Shown piece after piece: positions 25,501 to 38,700 of a DNA stretch of 64,000 nucleotides. How positions within the stretch are numbered: position 1 is the stretch's first letter; the number at the start of each line of letters is the position of its first letter. The stretch lies in assembly GCA_021613535.1 (NCBI GenBank), contig CP075494.1, positions 7,750,001 through 7,814,000 of the forward strand, written 5' to 3'. This stretch comes from Adineta vaga. Taxonomy: Eukaryota > Rotifera. The position numbers and the translations under genes were made by a program. Under the pieces are notes generated by a model. It did not search any database. It was not told the origin of the DNA and worked only from the letters and a program-made list of their open reading frames with translations.

Positions 25501-28500
25501 GTTGCAATGCTTCAGCTTCAATATAATCAATTGGAACAAAAACGACATAATCAACTAGAATTGGATCAGTTGTTTTTAATGTTAATAAATATTCATTATG
25601 TGGCGCAGATTCAGTTGTAAGAAGAGTACTATCAGATGCAAATGTTGCTTGACGATCCGATCGTGGTAAATCAATATCAAATGTTTGTGGTGCTGCTGTT
25701 CCCGTTTCTCGTATGGATGCAAAATTAACATGAATCTGTGATAATTTATAATCTACATTGTTACTATCCATAGCTGTTCTATTGTATGTTTTATATCGAA
25801 TTAATAATCGATAAGCCGTTGGTTTCAACAGTTGAATATGTAATTGTACTTCAGATTGTAAAGGTGAATATCTTACATAACCTTTCCATGAGAACTGTTC
25901 AAATTCATCAGTATTAAATTCATAACGAACAGGTGTTTGATGTTTCGCCGTAAGACCATCTTCAAGTTCAAATCGTAAATGATGTAAACTTGGAAAATAA
26001 TGTCCCATAGATGGTTGATTACATTCTCGTCCAACAATAAATGGACGACAAACACATTGTCCCGTATGTTTATCACAAACACTATTTAATGATCCACCAA
26101 GTGAACATCGACATGGTTCACAACCAAAAACATCATCACGCTTTAATGAATAATAACCATCGGCACAGATATCACAACGTGCAGTCGAGTTTTGAGTAGT
26201 TAATTTACATGGACATTGACCTGTAACAGCATCACACGTGTTTAGATGTCCTAATGTACCTGAATCTGAACAATCGCAAGGTTCACATCCTAGAAGAAAG
26301 AAAGAAAGAAAGCAAGAACGAGAGATGTGTACTTTTTTTTGTTATAAAGTTTGTGTTTGTTTTTACCGAGCGGATTTGATGCTTTCATATTCCAAAAACC
26401 TTCTTTGCAACGATCACATTGTCTACCTTCAACATTCTGTTTACATAAACAGAGTACACCTGGAATATTATGGCGACCACAACCTGGAAAATCATTTCGT
26501 ACACCAGCTGGAACACATTTACATTCTTCACAATATGGAAAATTGAATAAGCCTATTTATTTCAAGGAAGAAAAACATGAAATTATCCTTTAATGAAAAT
26601 CAATCTGCATACCTGGTGCACATTCTTGACATTTTTCACCAACGAAATTACTTTTACATACACATTGTCCTGTTGTTTGGTCGCAACTTAAACCTAATGA
26701 CCCATGCATATCACATGAACATGGAACACAATCCGGATAACGAAAATAGCCTTTTAAAAAGAAAATACAACATTAAAGTCTTACATCAATTCTAAAGAAA
26801 GAGTTTATTCACCAGGTGCACATTGATTACACTGTCGTCCACCAAAATTTGGTTTACAATGACATTGACCACGTTGATCACATGCTAGAAAATGTATGGT
26901 ATTAAATCATATTCTTTGCCTTTTGAAATGAAAGTCATAATTTTAACTTTCGACTACAATTTAGGAACGCATTATTTTATCTCTCATGTACTCACCATCA
27001 TAAATCACTCCAGTTGGATCACAAGCACACGGTTCACATGTTGGATGATTGAAAAATCCAGCAGCACAATGTTCACACGTTTGTCCAACAAAATTAGCTT
27101 TACATAAACAAGCACCTGTATCTTTATTACATACTTCGACAGTTGAGCCTAGATAATAATTTATATAAAGATAATTGTACTTTTTTTTCGAAAATTCAAA
27201 AGAAAATATTCTTACCATTGTGATTACAAATACAAGGTAAACATCCTGGATAACTATAATGGCCATTTTTACATGAATGACATGTTCGATTTTGATAATT
27301 CAATCGACATGGACATTGACTAGAAAGATATTTTGAAAAACAAAATAAAATATTCTATTTCTTGTTTGTTTTTTTTATCTCACCCAGTTTCAACATCACA
27401 TATATTTCCATCACTACCGGCTCGTTCACATTGACAAGGAAGACAACCTGCTTTGAAATTATAATAACCCGGTGCACATCGATCACAATAATCTCCATCG
27501 AAGTTCATTTTACACACACAACGACCAGAATCCGGTAAACATTTATGATCTGCTGTACCATTTACTGAACATAAACATGGTTTACATCCAGCGGCATGAT
27601 CAAAATATCCAACAGCACATTCATCACATTCTAAACCAGTAAATTGTGGTTTACATTCACATTTGCCTGTGCCTTCAGCACAAGCACCAGTTGAAACTTT
27701 TAAATTACAATTACATGATTGACACATATCAATATCACTAACTTTCTTGGTGAAATTTCGAAAATATCCGCGAACACATCGTTCACAATTGATACCTTCA
27801 GTATGATGTTGACAATTTAAACATCGACCACCACCGTCATATTTTCCATGTATATCAATACTTAATTTTTGTTCAGCTACTTTTTCATCATAAGTACATT
27901 CTGTTGAATGACCATAACATTGACATGGTTCACATTCAAATGCGCCCGGACCAGAATCACGTGATTGACGCCATTTTTTTTGTACAAATGGTTCACAACA
28001 TTCTTGACAATAATCTCCACAAGTATTATGTCGACAACGACAAACCATTTTATTTGGAGTTTTTGGATGTGGTTTATCACATGATTCAGCATGACCATTG
28101 CATTGACAATGTCCACCAATACCAATATCTCGGATTGAATAGAAATATCGTCTTGTAACTGATTTATCTTGACTATCATGAATAAATGAATGCGTATGTA
28201 ATGTTGTTGGTCGAAGTAATCGTAAGCGAACATTAGTTGCGCGTGTCCATTGTTGTAATGTATCACTATTTGAAAAATTTTTGATATTTGGTCGATCATT
28301 AATTAATGACACAACCATTTCACCTCTAAGAAGAACGAACATATTTTCAAAATAAAATAAAAAAATGTGATCATTTGATATTCACCCTTCTAATGGTATA
28401 CGACTGGCATATTTCGTTTCACAAACAACATCATCATCTCGTACAAATGAACGATTATGAGATGGTTCAACACCAAATACTGTTCGACATTCAATATCAT

Positions 28501-29086
28501 TAGCAAAATAATACCATGTTGAAAATGTTTTTCCATAATCAATTGAACGTTCTAATGACCACAAAGCTGGTCGAGGAGAATTTGCCATTCGAATATAAAT
28601 ATATGCAATATGATATTCTTGACCAAGATCAATGGTAATATTCACTTTTTGATATTCAAGACCGCGTGATAATGGTGGAGACTAGAAGAGAAGAAGAAGA
28701 AGAAAAAAAAAGATTTGTTTCGTTATTCAATTTCTTCATTTTCATTTTACCTGCCACCATCGATCCGTACCATCAATAGTATAATTAACAATATGTTTCT
28801 TATCTGGTACACTAGGATCACAATAATCACAATATTGTCCATAGATTAAATTGGAGTCTTTATAATCTTTTTCATACGGTGATGAACCAGTTAATTTACA
28901 ATATAATTCTTTTTTATTTTTTATTTTATTTCGATTTTGTTTATCAATAAATTCGCCACATGTTGATGTTGCTGATACAGTAATATGTTTTTCTCGAGCA
29001 AGATTTAAATAAGGTGGTCTTAAACTTTCACTTGAACATGTTGCAATAAGCCATCCAAGCAAGAAGAAAAGTTCGCGCACAGACAT
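16550..29086 (-). CDS. Laminin alpha chain (LanA / alpha3-5-like), full length
   Basis: A 12.5-kb gene running from the signal peptide MSVRELFFLLGWLIATCSS to the stop in SCPTN. First exons: 28751-29086, 28386-28681 and 27384-28325; largest exon about 17.7-20.9 kb. Domain order: LN domain (DRWWQSPPLS, WSLERSIDYGKTF), a run of EGF-like LE repeats with eight-Cys spacing, a long IV-type region (about 24.3-26.0 kb), more LE repeats, a laminin IV type A domain (about 22.9-23.5 kb), LE repeats, a long heptad coiled coil (about 19.9-21.5 kb), LG1-LG3, an acidic Asn-rich linker, LG4 and LG5. This is the complete alpha-chain plan of Drosophila LanA and vertebrate alpha3A/alpha5. It trimerises with beta and gamma chains to build basement membrane and binds integrin/dystroglycan through LG. 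The linker has RSRR followed by Ser, a furin-type site. Confidence 0.95.
17915..17929 (-). other. Furin-type site in laminin LG3-LG4 linker
   Basis: Codes RSRRS after an acidic stretch (EEDDDEEEENDD), between LG3 and LG4. It matches the RxxR/RxRR consensus of furin-like proprotein convertases. Vertebrate alpha3 and alpha4 are processed in this same linker; whether this site is used is inferred only. Confidence 0.65.
18178..18207. repeat. AAT/ATT trinucleotide run coding poly-Asn in laminin linker
   Basis: Trinucleotide run inside the LG3-LG4 linker that codes about nine consecutive Asn. It stays in frame and lies in a non-conserved region, so length variation would be tolerated. Confidence 0.8.
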
Positions 29087-29588
29087 TGTTCAATTACACA
29101 AACTGAACGTTGATGTCTACACTGAGACGATAACGCGTATATAAAGAGAAGGCACAAGAGAACCTCAATGACCCGTATATATCACAATGCGTAACTTACT
29201 CTTACGCTGACCAGTAAAGAAAAGAAAAGAATAAGACCGATGATGGTCGAGAATACGAGAATATCGCCGACGTTGTCGCTGCGCTTCACTTATCGTTGAG
29301 AGAAAGAGCCGTATGTATTAAACGTATATTTTTTTCTCATAAAGCTTGTACTTTACATTTTTTTTCTCTTCTCTTTCTCTCTCACTAACGATAATAGTAA
29401 GGCGAAAAAAGAATGAATACACATCTAGTTCGATTGAATGACCGATATCGAATGATGCAACAGTTGTTGGTGATATCACTCTATACTGATTATACATAAA
29501 ATATTTAAACTTTTAACAGGACAAGAGAGATCACATATAAAAAAAAGATAATACAATAGGTTTTTTGTTGAAAAAGACAAGACACAAG
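29087..29588. promoter_or_regulatory. Laminin alpha promoter region and GPCR 3' end
   Basis: 502 bp upstream of laminin alpha. A TATA-like element (TATATA, 29139-29144) lies about 55 bp upstream of the laminin ATG on the minus strand. The stretch around 29250-29290 is locally richer in CG dinucleotides (GAGAATATCGCCGACGTTGT) than the surrounding DNA, as a core promoter could be. Minus-strand AATAAA-like signals for the GPCR were not clear. Confidence 0.35.
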
Positions 29589-31156
29589 TTAATAAAAGTC
29601 ATGCATCATTACTACGGTTTCATTGGCGAAACTAACACCTTGATGTGATGATGGTTTAAATGGTGAACGAGGTTCTAAATTAGTTGGAATTCGATTAATA
29701 CGAGATAAATCGGATGGACGTCTTTTTGTTCTAAGCGAAGTGAGTTCTTTACGTGAAATTGCTGCTTCTGATGTTGATGATGATCGTACATTGAAACAAC
29801 AAGAATAAATTGAATAGAATTCTCGTCGAAAACTACGATTAATATAATTATAAATCACTGGATTCATACATGCTGATAACGATGAGATTAAATAACAAGG
29901 AATTAAATATCCATAGAAAGATTGTGAATATGAAGTAATTTGACTATGTTCTAAATAAATTTGTACAATAGTTAATGGTAACCATGAGATAGTAAAAAGA
30001 ACTGCAACACAAATAAGTAATTTTCTACTTCGATGAAATCGTCGTTTCGTATGTGATTGACATTTTAATAAGTGTTGATGATCAACGACATTCAATGCAT
30101 TTGAATGTTCATTAACTTCGTCATTTGTATGAATTGTTGAACGAAAACACGATAAGAAATTCGATGATTTATGTTCATTTGTTATGATTGTTGGTGATGA
30201 AGACCCATCGCAACTTGTCGCTTCTAATTCTGTTGTTTCTTCTGTTAAATTATAAGATTTTTTTCGATTGCGTTTTATTGAATTACGTGTTGAACAAGGA
30301 CGTTTCTGATATGAACGCATACGAATCATTCGCCGTTGAAGAAATCGACTTATAGAATAACAACTGACCGATACAAATAAAAACGGAACTAAATATTGTA
30401 CAGTAATGACCAAATAAGCAAATACTCTCGTACTTAAATCAGGTTTCGAAACACAATAAACTCTATTCATTTGACATGGATATTGTAGCATTGAATGTCC
30501 ATTCAATGAAATATTTCTTGTAGTGGAAGTATTTTGTAACTGTTTCAATATTTCTTGAAAATTCTGTGGAAAAATGGCTACCATACTTCGAGAGATAAAT
30601 TCTGGTAATGCAATAATAATTGAAACAAGCCAAAGTAAAATTAATGTTACAATTGTACAACGACGGTCAAATTTACGTTTATTAACTATGAAAAACCATC
30701 GTTCAACAGCAATAACAGCGACTGTAAATGTTGATACTAATGCTGTAACAGTTGGAGTGAAATGAACAAATTTACAAAGAAATGCATCGACGACCAGATT
30801 GTCGAATAAAACGGTGAATAGAGTCATTGGAATTGAGACACATAACACGATTAGGTCGTTTAAACCTAAAAAAAGGAAAGAAAGAAAAAGCTGAAGTCTT
30901 CAGCAATAATAAAAACAAATGACTTACATAGATTCATCAGAAATGTATTCGTAATCGATCGTAATTTTTTTTGTTGAAAAAATATAAGGCAAACACTAAT
31001 ATTTCCGAAAACACCGAAGCAGAAAAGTAAGAAATACGCAACATATATAAGAATTGTTATAGTAAGAGAAAAGCGAAGTTTAATCAGTGATTTTAATGGA
31101 TGAACTGAACCAACACTTGAACAAGCACGATGAAAATTGGTTTGATTGGAATCCAT
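29589..31156 (-). CDS. Class A (rhodopsin-like) peptide-type GPCR
   Basis: Two exons, 30928-31156 and 29589-30865, joined by a 62-bp GT-AG intron; 501 aa. Seven hydrophobic segments are visible. TM1 is ILIYVAYFLLFCFGVFGNIS with the GN motif. TM2 has LNDLIVLC (ND in place of AD). TM3 ends AVIAVERWFFIVNKRKF with ERW in place of DRY. TM6 has FTISWLPLT and TM7 has MNPVIYNYINRSFRREF (intact NPxxY and helix 8). A Cys before TM3 can pair with one in ECL2. ICL3 is long, about 110 residues, Ser-rich and basic. TM3 and TM7 resemble neuropeptide receptors of the NPY/NPF/luqin/CCK group, but I cannot name the ligand. The N terminus has an NQT glycosylation site. It couples to G proteins at the plasma membrane by family knowledge. 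Confidence 0.9.
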
Positions 31157-34100
31157 TAATTGTATTAAGTCATATGATACTCAGCAATCTACAAGAGAAA
31201 CGTTCGCGTTCAACTTCTATATAAGTATTCGTTTGAACTTATGACTTATTGACCTATTTCTTCCCGAGAACGATGATTTGATTTAAAACTCATGAAAGAT
31301 TTTAATTCATGTGTGAAATAGATGATGCTTCTTTCATTTTCTCTTCGAAAAAAATCAACATTTCCTCTTTTAATAACACGATATAAATAGAGCGTATTCT
31401 AATACTATGACTACGCTTTCATTTTCATAGACGGAAAAAACGTGATCAACCCAGTAATTTCTTCTATGATGCTTATTCTATCAGAAAAAAAAGAGGTATT
31501 TCAAAAGTATATCCTGTTTGATTATATATCGTTGAAAGTTTTCAACTTAATTTACGCTGCAAAGTGGAATAAATATCTAACTACTTTAAATTCTTGAAAA
31601 TAATTACTATCGACAATAATACGTCTGCGTATATATTGTGATCTATAGTTCAAAATTAAGCAAAAAAAAACCTCAAGTAAAAAGATAATAATAACTGAAA
31701 ATTTTAACATGTATACGTCCGATTACTACTCTTGAATCTGTTATTCATGAGGAAAGTTGTTTGTCACATAGAGAAGAAAAAAATAGCACAATTTTCTATT
31801 TAATTTATCTCAATAATAATAATAATAATGACGTTTTCATCAAACCGAACATCCTTCTAAGAGATAAGACGAAGCCAAGGAAAAAAAGCATTATCCATTG
31901 AAAACAACTTCTTGGCAAGCTTCTTCCAACTGTTTCTATTTTTCCTAATACAATGTGACGCTGAAAGTGTTTTATTCAAACTTAATATTACTCAATAATA
32001 AGCTACTATTCACTGAGAAAACAATATTTTCAATTAGATTCATTTGTTTCCTATTGAATGACTTACCGGTGCATATATATATATATATATATATATCTTC
32101 TCTAAGTTCATTATTTTTGTCTAAAGAGAATATCTCTATGCTGTAATTTATGATTATTATTCAAGTCATAAGATCGATGAAATCGATTCCCAGGAAAATA
32201 ATAGTTATATGATTTGCTTTTCCTCTTCTACTCATATATAAAAAAAAAATAAAACGAGGAAAAAGATAATTATTTTTTAGATCAATCGATTGGATATGAA
32301 ACTCTCAAGATAACAAGAGTTTCTTACAAGTAGACGTAATACAATAGCTAGTCACTCTTTTATTAATCATATATTGACGTTAAAAAAAGAAATAATAATA
32401 ATAATAGAAACATTTGACTTCTCTCCTACGACTTACTGAACTGAGATCTACTAACACAATGAAAGAACGACACTAATACGGATAACAGACAACAACATGT
32501 TTTTCTCTCTTTCTTTTTTTCCCCTTTCCTATTATATAGTAAGATAATGAATCGTGAAAAGAAAAACAAAATTCATCATTTCTATTTATATTGTTTTTTC
32601 TCTTTAAGATACTTTTGAAGATGAAAAAAATTAATTGATTTTCTTATGTTTATAAAAAACATCGTCATATGACACAGTGATAACGTCATCCATATTTTAT
32701 ATATGAATAGATGATGAATAGCTAAATAAAGCACAAAAGATGTTTAACATCATCAATATTTGCAAGAAAATCTCATCTTATCCTTTAGGCGAGATAAATA
32801 TATGAGAAGAAAAGTTCTCATCTATTTCTGTTTATCTCAAAGGTATTCTGATAAATAATGATTGTCTTTTATCTTGAAGACAATTAAAGTTTGTTTAAAA
32901 TGATCTTACAAAGTTTTGGTGAATATATTTTGAATTTTCAAAGCATCTTTCAATCTTTTAGCATGAATAAAAGCACTTTTCCTACTTTAACATATCAAAC
33001 TACTTATGAATCTTTTTAAATAAAAGAGATATGTAAATGCTTGGAGAAAATTAATGAGAGAATCTCATAAAAAAATATATTCTTCTTCGTCTCATTTAGG
33101 TATGTCTGGAATAAAAACGTTGAAAGAGTTAGTACTTATCGAGAAAAGATTAAAACCATGTAATTAAATTGACATGAATAGAAACTATTAGTGCCGGATT
33201 TTTATGCAAGAAAAACATCGCTAAAAGCATTAGTACCTGGAAATAAAACATTAAAGTTGGATTATATAAAGCTATAAAATAAAAAATACTCCTTATTGTA
33301 AGGATTTACCATAAAATAAATTTCGTTTTTCTTCGATGAAATCCTATTGGGAATTCATCTTTTCTGTGTAGAATTGGAAATTCAGTACACAGATGTATTC
33401 TTTTAATACGTCGCGTTAATATAGAAAACACATACTTGAAAATGTTCAATAGAAATTTTGTCTGATTTTTCGAGAAATAGATTGCTGGAGTTCTTTCTTT
33501 TGTCAACGATAATTGTCAGATCAAGGCATTATATAGATAGATATTAAATGATTCATCAAAACATAAGACAGGCAAACGTCTGCATTTATATTTTCCAATT
33601 CTCTAATTACTTCTTCTCGAGTTTTTCTTTATCCTATCGATATGATCTCTATTCATGTTATTTATTCATTCTATTGATGTCCTTAGATATACAAGTCAAT
33701 AGCCACTGTAATTAAATTGATCACAGACTAGAAGAATACTTTCGTATTAATAATAAAATTTCCTGCTTGAGTATCTTTCTGTCTTATCATTTGATCATTC
33801 TTCATGCGTAAAATTCATCTATATCTTACGAAAACTAATTCAACCGACATGGAAAGACTTTAAGTATAGTTTAAAATATTCCCGAATAGAATTCATATCT
33901 TTCATGCTGAATTTAATACAAATTTAGGAAAAAAGCGGTTTGTATCATCAACTTAGTCTATAATTCAATATGTTGAGAAAATGACGCATCTTGAATAATG
34001 GGTGACATCATCAGTGAACCTTATTAAATAGTGGTTCGAGGAGTAAATCCTTAGTACTCACGAATACTTATATCATATCTTTAATATAGCCGACAAAACT

Positions 34101-35792
34101 CTTTAGAAGTATGGAAGCTTATTCATTCGATAAAAAAAACCTGTTCGTTGATGATTTTAACATTACTGCAAGCTTTACATGATGATAAAATCATTTCATT
34201 GTCTGAGTCGAAGTTTGATATAATAGAATTGTCGCTTATTTTTATCAGTTCTAATACAATTTGTTAAATTCTATTATTAAACTTCTTAGTTTCTTCAAAT
34301 AAAGAAAAAAATATCTAAATTTTTAATCTAATCAAATCTTATTCACATATTATTGATAAATTCTATTGACGGATTGCAAAATGGGATGAATCATTTATTG
34401 TTTTATACTTACTTATGCTCCGACAAAGAGTACTTCAATCTTCTTTATTCTATAAATATACAAATGTAATACGAACTATTTCTTTCCTTAACTGTTGATT
34501 TGTCTCCAATCTAAGATTCATATGAAAAAGATAGGATATTGAGAAATAGAATCATTTGTTGTACTTGATGTCACCTAGTTGAAATCGATCTAGACAATAA
34601 TGATAATCTATTATTTCTTTCAAATTATTAATCTTTTAAACGTGAATTACATGTTGAATACTTTCTCCACTAATCTTTATGTTCATCAATTACAGTGTAA
34701 AACGTTTCACGAACAGACTTGTAACCATCTTTAATTTTACAATAATTAAAGCATCGATAAAATTTCACATGAAGAACTTTGGGATCGTGACTTATCCTAT
34801 GTTCTAATATATTTTCTGTTTAAAAGAGTTCTGTTAAGATCTACAATGAACGACTTTGTCTTTTATTGATCATGTATATAGATAAATTCTTGTAGGATGA
34901 ATAAGAATTAGTTGTAAAACTGATTATAAATATTACTTTATTTGATTGATGACATTTTGTATGTCAAGTATTATTGAATAAAGAAGTAGGACACAAGATG
35001 AAATTTCGTCTTTTGATTTAATCAAATAAACAATTTCTTCTATTGAGAACTTTATTATAACATATCCTATTTCCTATTTCATGCGTATCTAATTCGAAAT
35101 CTTCAACATATTAACGGGTAAGATTTACGATGAATGTTAACACATTTTATTTAGATATTAAATTAAAAATATATATTAAAATTCTTATCATCAAGAGATT
35201 TTCATAGATCTTTTATCAGATTGGTATTAATAATAAAGCGATCTCTGTTGTTTATGGTAGAACAATGTCCAAATGTTCTCAGAAAAATTCGGTTAAGTTG
35301 CCATATAAAGTAGATCTCATTACTTTTTTGTTCTTTTTTTTTTATAAACAAACCTACTTGTTAAATGAAACATTCTATAGATAAGAGAAGTTGAAGACTA
35401 CACGCGTTTTTGTCATCTTACGATAGTTTTTAATAATTATATAGTCTATAAATAAATATGATATTACTGATAAAGTACACGAAACTATTCTACTTGATAT
35501 TTAATAATAACATTTATGGAAATTCTTATTCTCTATTTCAAAGAAAATATTATCATATTCATTAGAGAATGAATTATTCAATTGTTCAACCGATAATTTA
35601 TTAGTATTCATTGGAAATAAATAACTTTTTCTTTTCACACATATATATCACACGAAAATGTAGCATTTGAAATCATAAAATTTATCATCTTTTTTGTACA
35701 ATTTATGGAGATAATTGTTATGAATTCTATCATATTCACTTATGTACCATCTAACATCAACCCATTTATTTAGTTGTGAATATAAGTCATTT
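31157..35792. other. 4.6-kb gene-free AT-rich region
   Basis: The largest intergenic stretch in the window. No ORF over about 66 codons with any coding character, no tRNA box B that pairs with a cloverleaf, no terminal repeats and no transposase fragments were found. It contains an (AT)12 run at 32073-32096 and short AAT runs near 31810 and 32390. A TATA-like TTATATAG on the minus strand near 31220 lies about 60 bp upstream of the GPCR start. It may hold regulatory DNA for the GPCR or distal UTR of MAP3K4. Confidence 0.5.
32073..32096. repeat. (AT)12 microsatellite
   Basis: Twelve perfect AT units in intergenic DNA. Confidence 0.9.
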
Positions 35793-38700
35793 TTACGAGC
35801 CTAAGAAAACAAAAACATATTTATTAATGAGAAACAATACGATTGAACTATCGAATATTACTTATTCGAACACGAGGATATGCATGGCTAAGTAATTCTC
35901 TAGCTGATCGACGTTCTTCTAAATCGGCTTTTAAACATAATTCAATAAATTCATAGGCTTCAGTTTGTGGTTTTAATTCATCAGGTATTGGTGGTCCCTT
36001 TTTTGCTAATAATTGATTTTGTATATAAATTGCATCGAATGGACGTGTCACATTTGTCCATGGTAACTAAATATATAAATAACAACTTGTCTAAAACAAA
36101 GCTTTCTTATCGTTTCAAACTTACTTTTCCTGTTAACATTTCGATAATTGTACAACCAAGTGCCCAAATATCAGATTTACAATCATATACAAGTTCAGGT
36201 GGTTTGAAGTCTATTAAGATAATCAAAATATGTTTCGAAAAAAAAAACTTTTCTCTTGATAGTATTTTGTATCATATTCTCAGTTTATATAAACATATAC
36301 GAAATCAATTTCTATAATGTCAATGAAATTTGATCATATTTTAAGTAACTTACAAATCGTTCCTTTTTGAGTACTTCGTGCGTCATTACCATTTGTTGAA
36401 GCCGATTGTAATTCTAGTCGATGTGATAAATTAAAATCCTAAGGCGAAAAAAAAACAACGTAAAACTATTCGAATATGTTATTCATTTCAATTGACATAC
36501 GCCTAATTTGACGATATATTTTCCATCTTCATTTGCAATAAAAATATTATCACCCTTAACATCACAATGTACGATATTATTTTCATGTAGAACCATCAAT
36601 GCATTTAATAATTGTTTAACAAAACCACGCACATGTTCATTAACATCAAGTAAACAATGAAAACCTTTGTCATCATTACTTAGATTATCCTCTTGTTCAC
36701 TTGAATCACTCCAGAAAACACTTGTTTTTCTTTTAATATGTGCACGTTTTTGAAATGCTCGAATATCATTTAGAAATTCATTGACTGTTGACAAACAATA
36801 TTCCATACAAATATAAATTGTTCTCTAAATATGAAAAATATCTTTGTTTTTCTCGAAACAAAACTTTTGTTTTCTCTCATCTTACTTTGTATCTTTCAAT
36901 TCCAAAATATCGAACAATATTCGGATGATTTATCGACATAATCATATCGATTTCTTCAGCAATACCTCGAAGTTTTTCCGGATAAACATTTGGTAATGAA
37001 CGGGAAGCGATAGATGATAAAAGAATTTCTTTCATACAAACAATTGAACCATTTGATGAATTAATTGCACGAAATGCAACACCAGCACCACCTTGTCCAA
37101 TCCGTGTACCACGTCGCCATGGAAAATCAATATTACGTGTTTTTAATGAAATAACAGGATCCGGTGTTGCACCACTTGTCAATGTTGTCGCATCAAAAAT
37201 ACGTCCAATTAGTTTTCGTTCTCGAAATTTTTTTTCTAATTCATTTTCAAGTTTTTTTATTTTATGTGCAATTCGTTCGCGAGGTGTAAGCATCATTGAT
37301 GTAATTGTTTCACTAATACGTCCTCCACTAGGTACACGATGATGTCCACCTAAGAAATATAGAACGTCATCTCATACTGAGAAGATACAGATATTAATAT
37401 TTACTAGCACTGGAAGAATTTCGTGGTCGGCCAATATAGTTTGATGAAGAACTATTTGATCGAACTAGAAGAAAACAGAGTTAACATAAACGAAAATTAA
37501 TCAGTATTTGAATCAACAGAAACTAATATTCCACATAAGCAATATATAACTTATCGCTTACCGAGACCTATATTTCGGCAAAGACATTCATTTACAAAAC
37601 TAACATCTTATCACAGAGAGAAAATACATGATATAAGAGTAGAATTTTCAATGAAATTTACCTTTTAAATGAGGTGAATTTGAATTATCTTTTACATTTC
37701 CATATAAAGCATCGAATGCTGCTGGCATTTCCTTTAATAACTTTTTATAATCTTCATCAGATAATAATTGTAAATGTGTTGATTTTGCTAAGAAACGAAG
37801 AAAAACAAGGCCAGGTGCTGCCCATTTCGGTCTAAATTAGAATAGAATGTTCACGTTTTTAGTCTTCTATGAAATTCATAAATTCATTTTCTTCAAACCT
37901 GAATACTTTATATTTAGCAGTTCTAGCTTGTTGTCCTGAAATATATTTAAACTTTTTTGTTACACAACGACACCATTCACAAAAGAATTCATTCATTGTT
38001 TTAACGAAATTCGTAAAGATATCATCATCATTCTTAGGTGAAATATTTGGTATGAGATCATATAACAAACGAAAAATATCAAAACCAGAACTATAAACAT
38101 ATAGAACAAGATCAACTAATTTTGATTCAATAGTACGTTCATCAAATTTAACAATTTCTGTAAGATAAATTTTCGTTGAATCTTGATCCCAAATTGTATT
38201 TAATGTTCGTACAAGATTCGTCAATTCAGTACTCAATTTTTCAATGTATTCCTAGAGAAAAACAAAAGAATGCAAACTTTGTGTTCTCAAAAAAAATAGA
38301 AATCATTTACCGGTAATTGATCAAATGTGGAACGAATTCCTTCATCTCGCGGTAGTTTTCTTATCAATTGAACATTTGTTAATCCAATATGTGAATGAAA
38401 TAAATTCGCTGCTTGTGTCCATTGATCTGAACGATTTACCACCAAATGTAATGAAGTTAATTCCGTTAAATTCAATGTTAGTTTAGTGATTTCACTCGGT
38501 TGAATGTATAAATAATCTCCATGCCAATGTATATTCTGTCGTTGAAAATGTTTCTTTGGTACGAATACCATATACAATGGAGGAGAATCTTTATTGATTT
38601 CATCAAATGGAATTTGTTGAGTACAGATCATACTCAATAATTTTTCGACTTGTTCTTTGTCTGTTGATAGCCATGGTGGAACAAAGATAAGAAAATTATC

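Noticed and set aside
32073-32096. AT run as a possible transposon end or MITE
   Set aside because: No inverted repeats or target-site duplication around it; plain microsatellite.
34030-34060. GGTTCGAGGAGTAAATCC resembling a tRNA B box
   Set aside because: No A box at the right distance and no acceptor or T-stem pairing.
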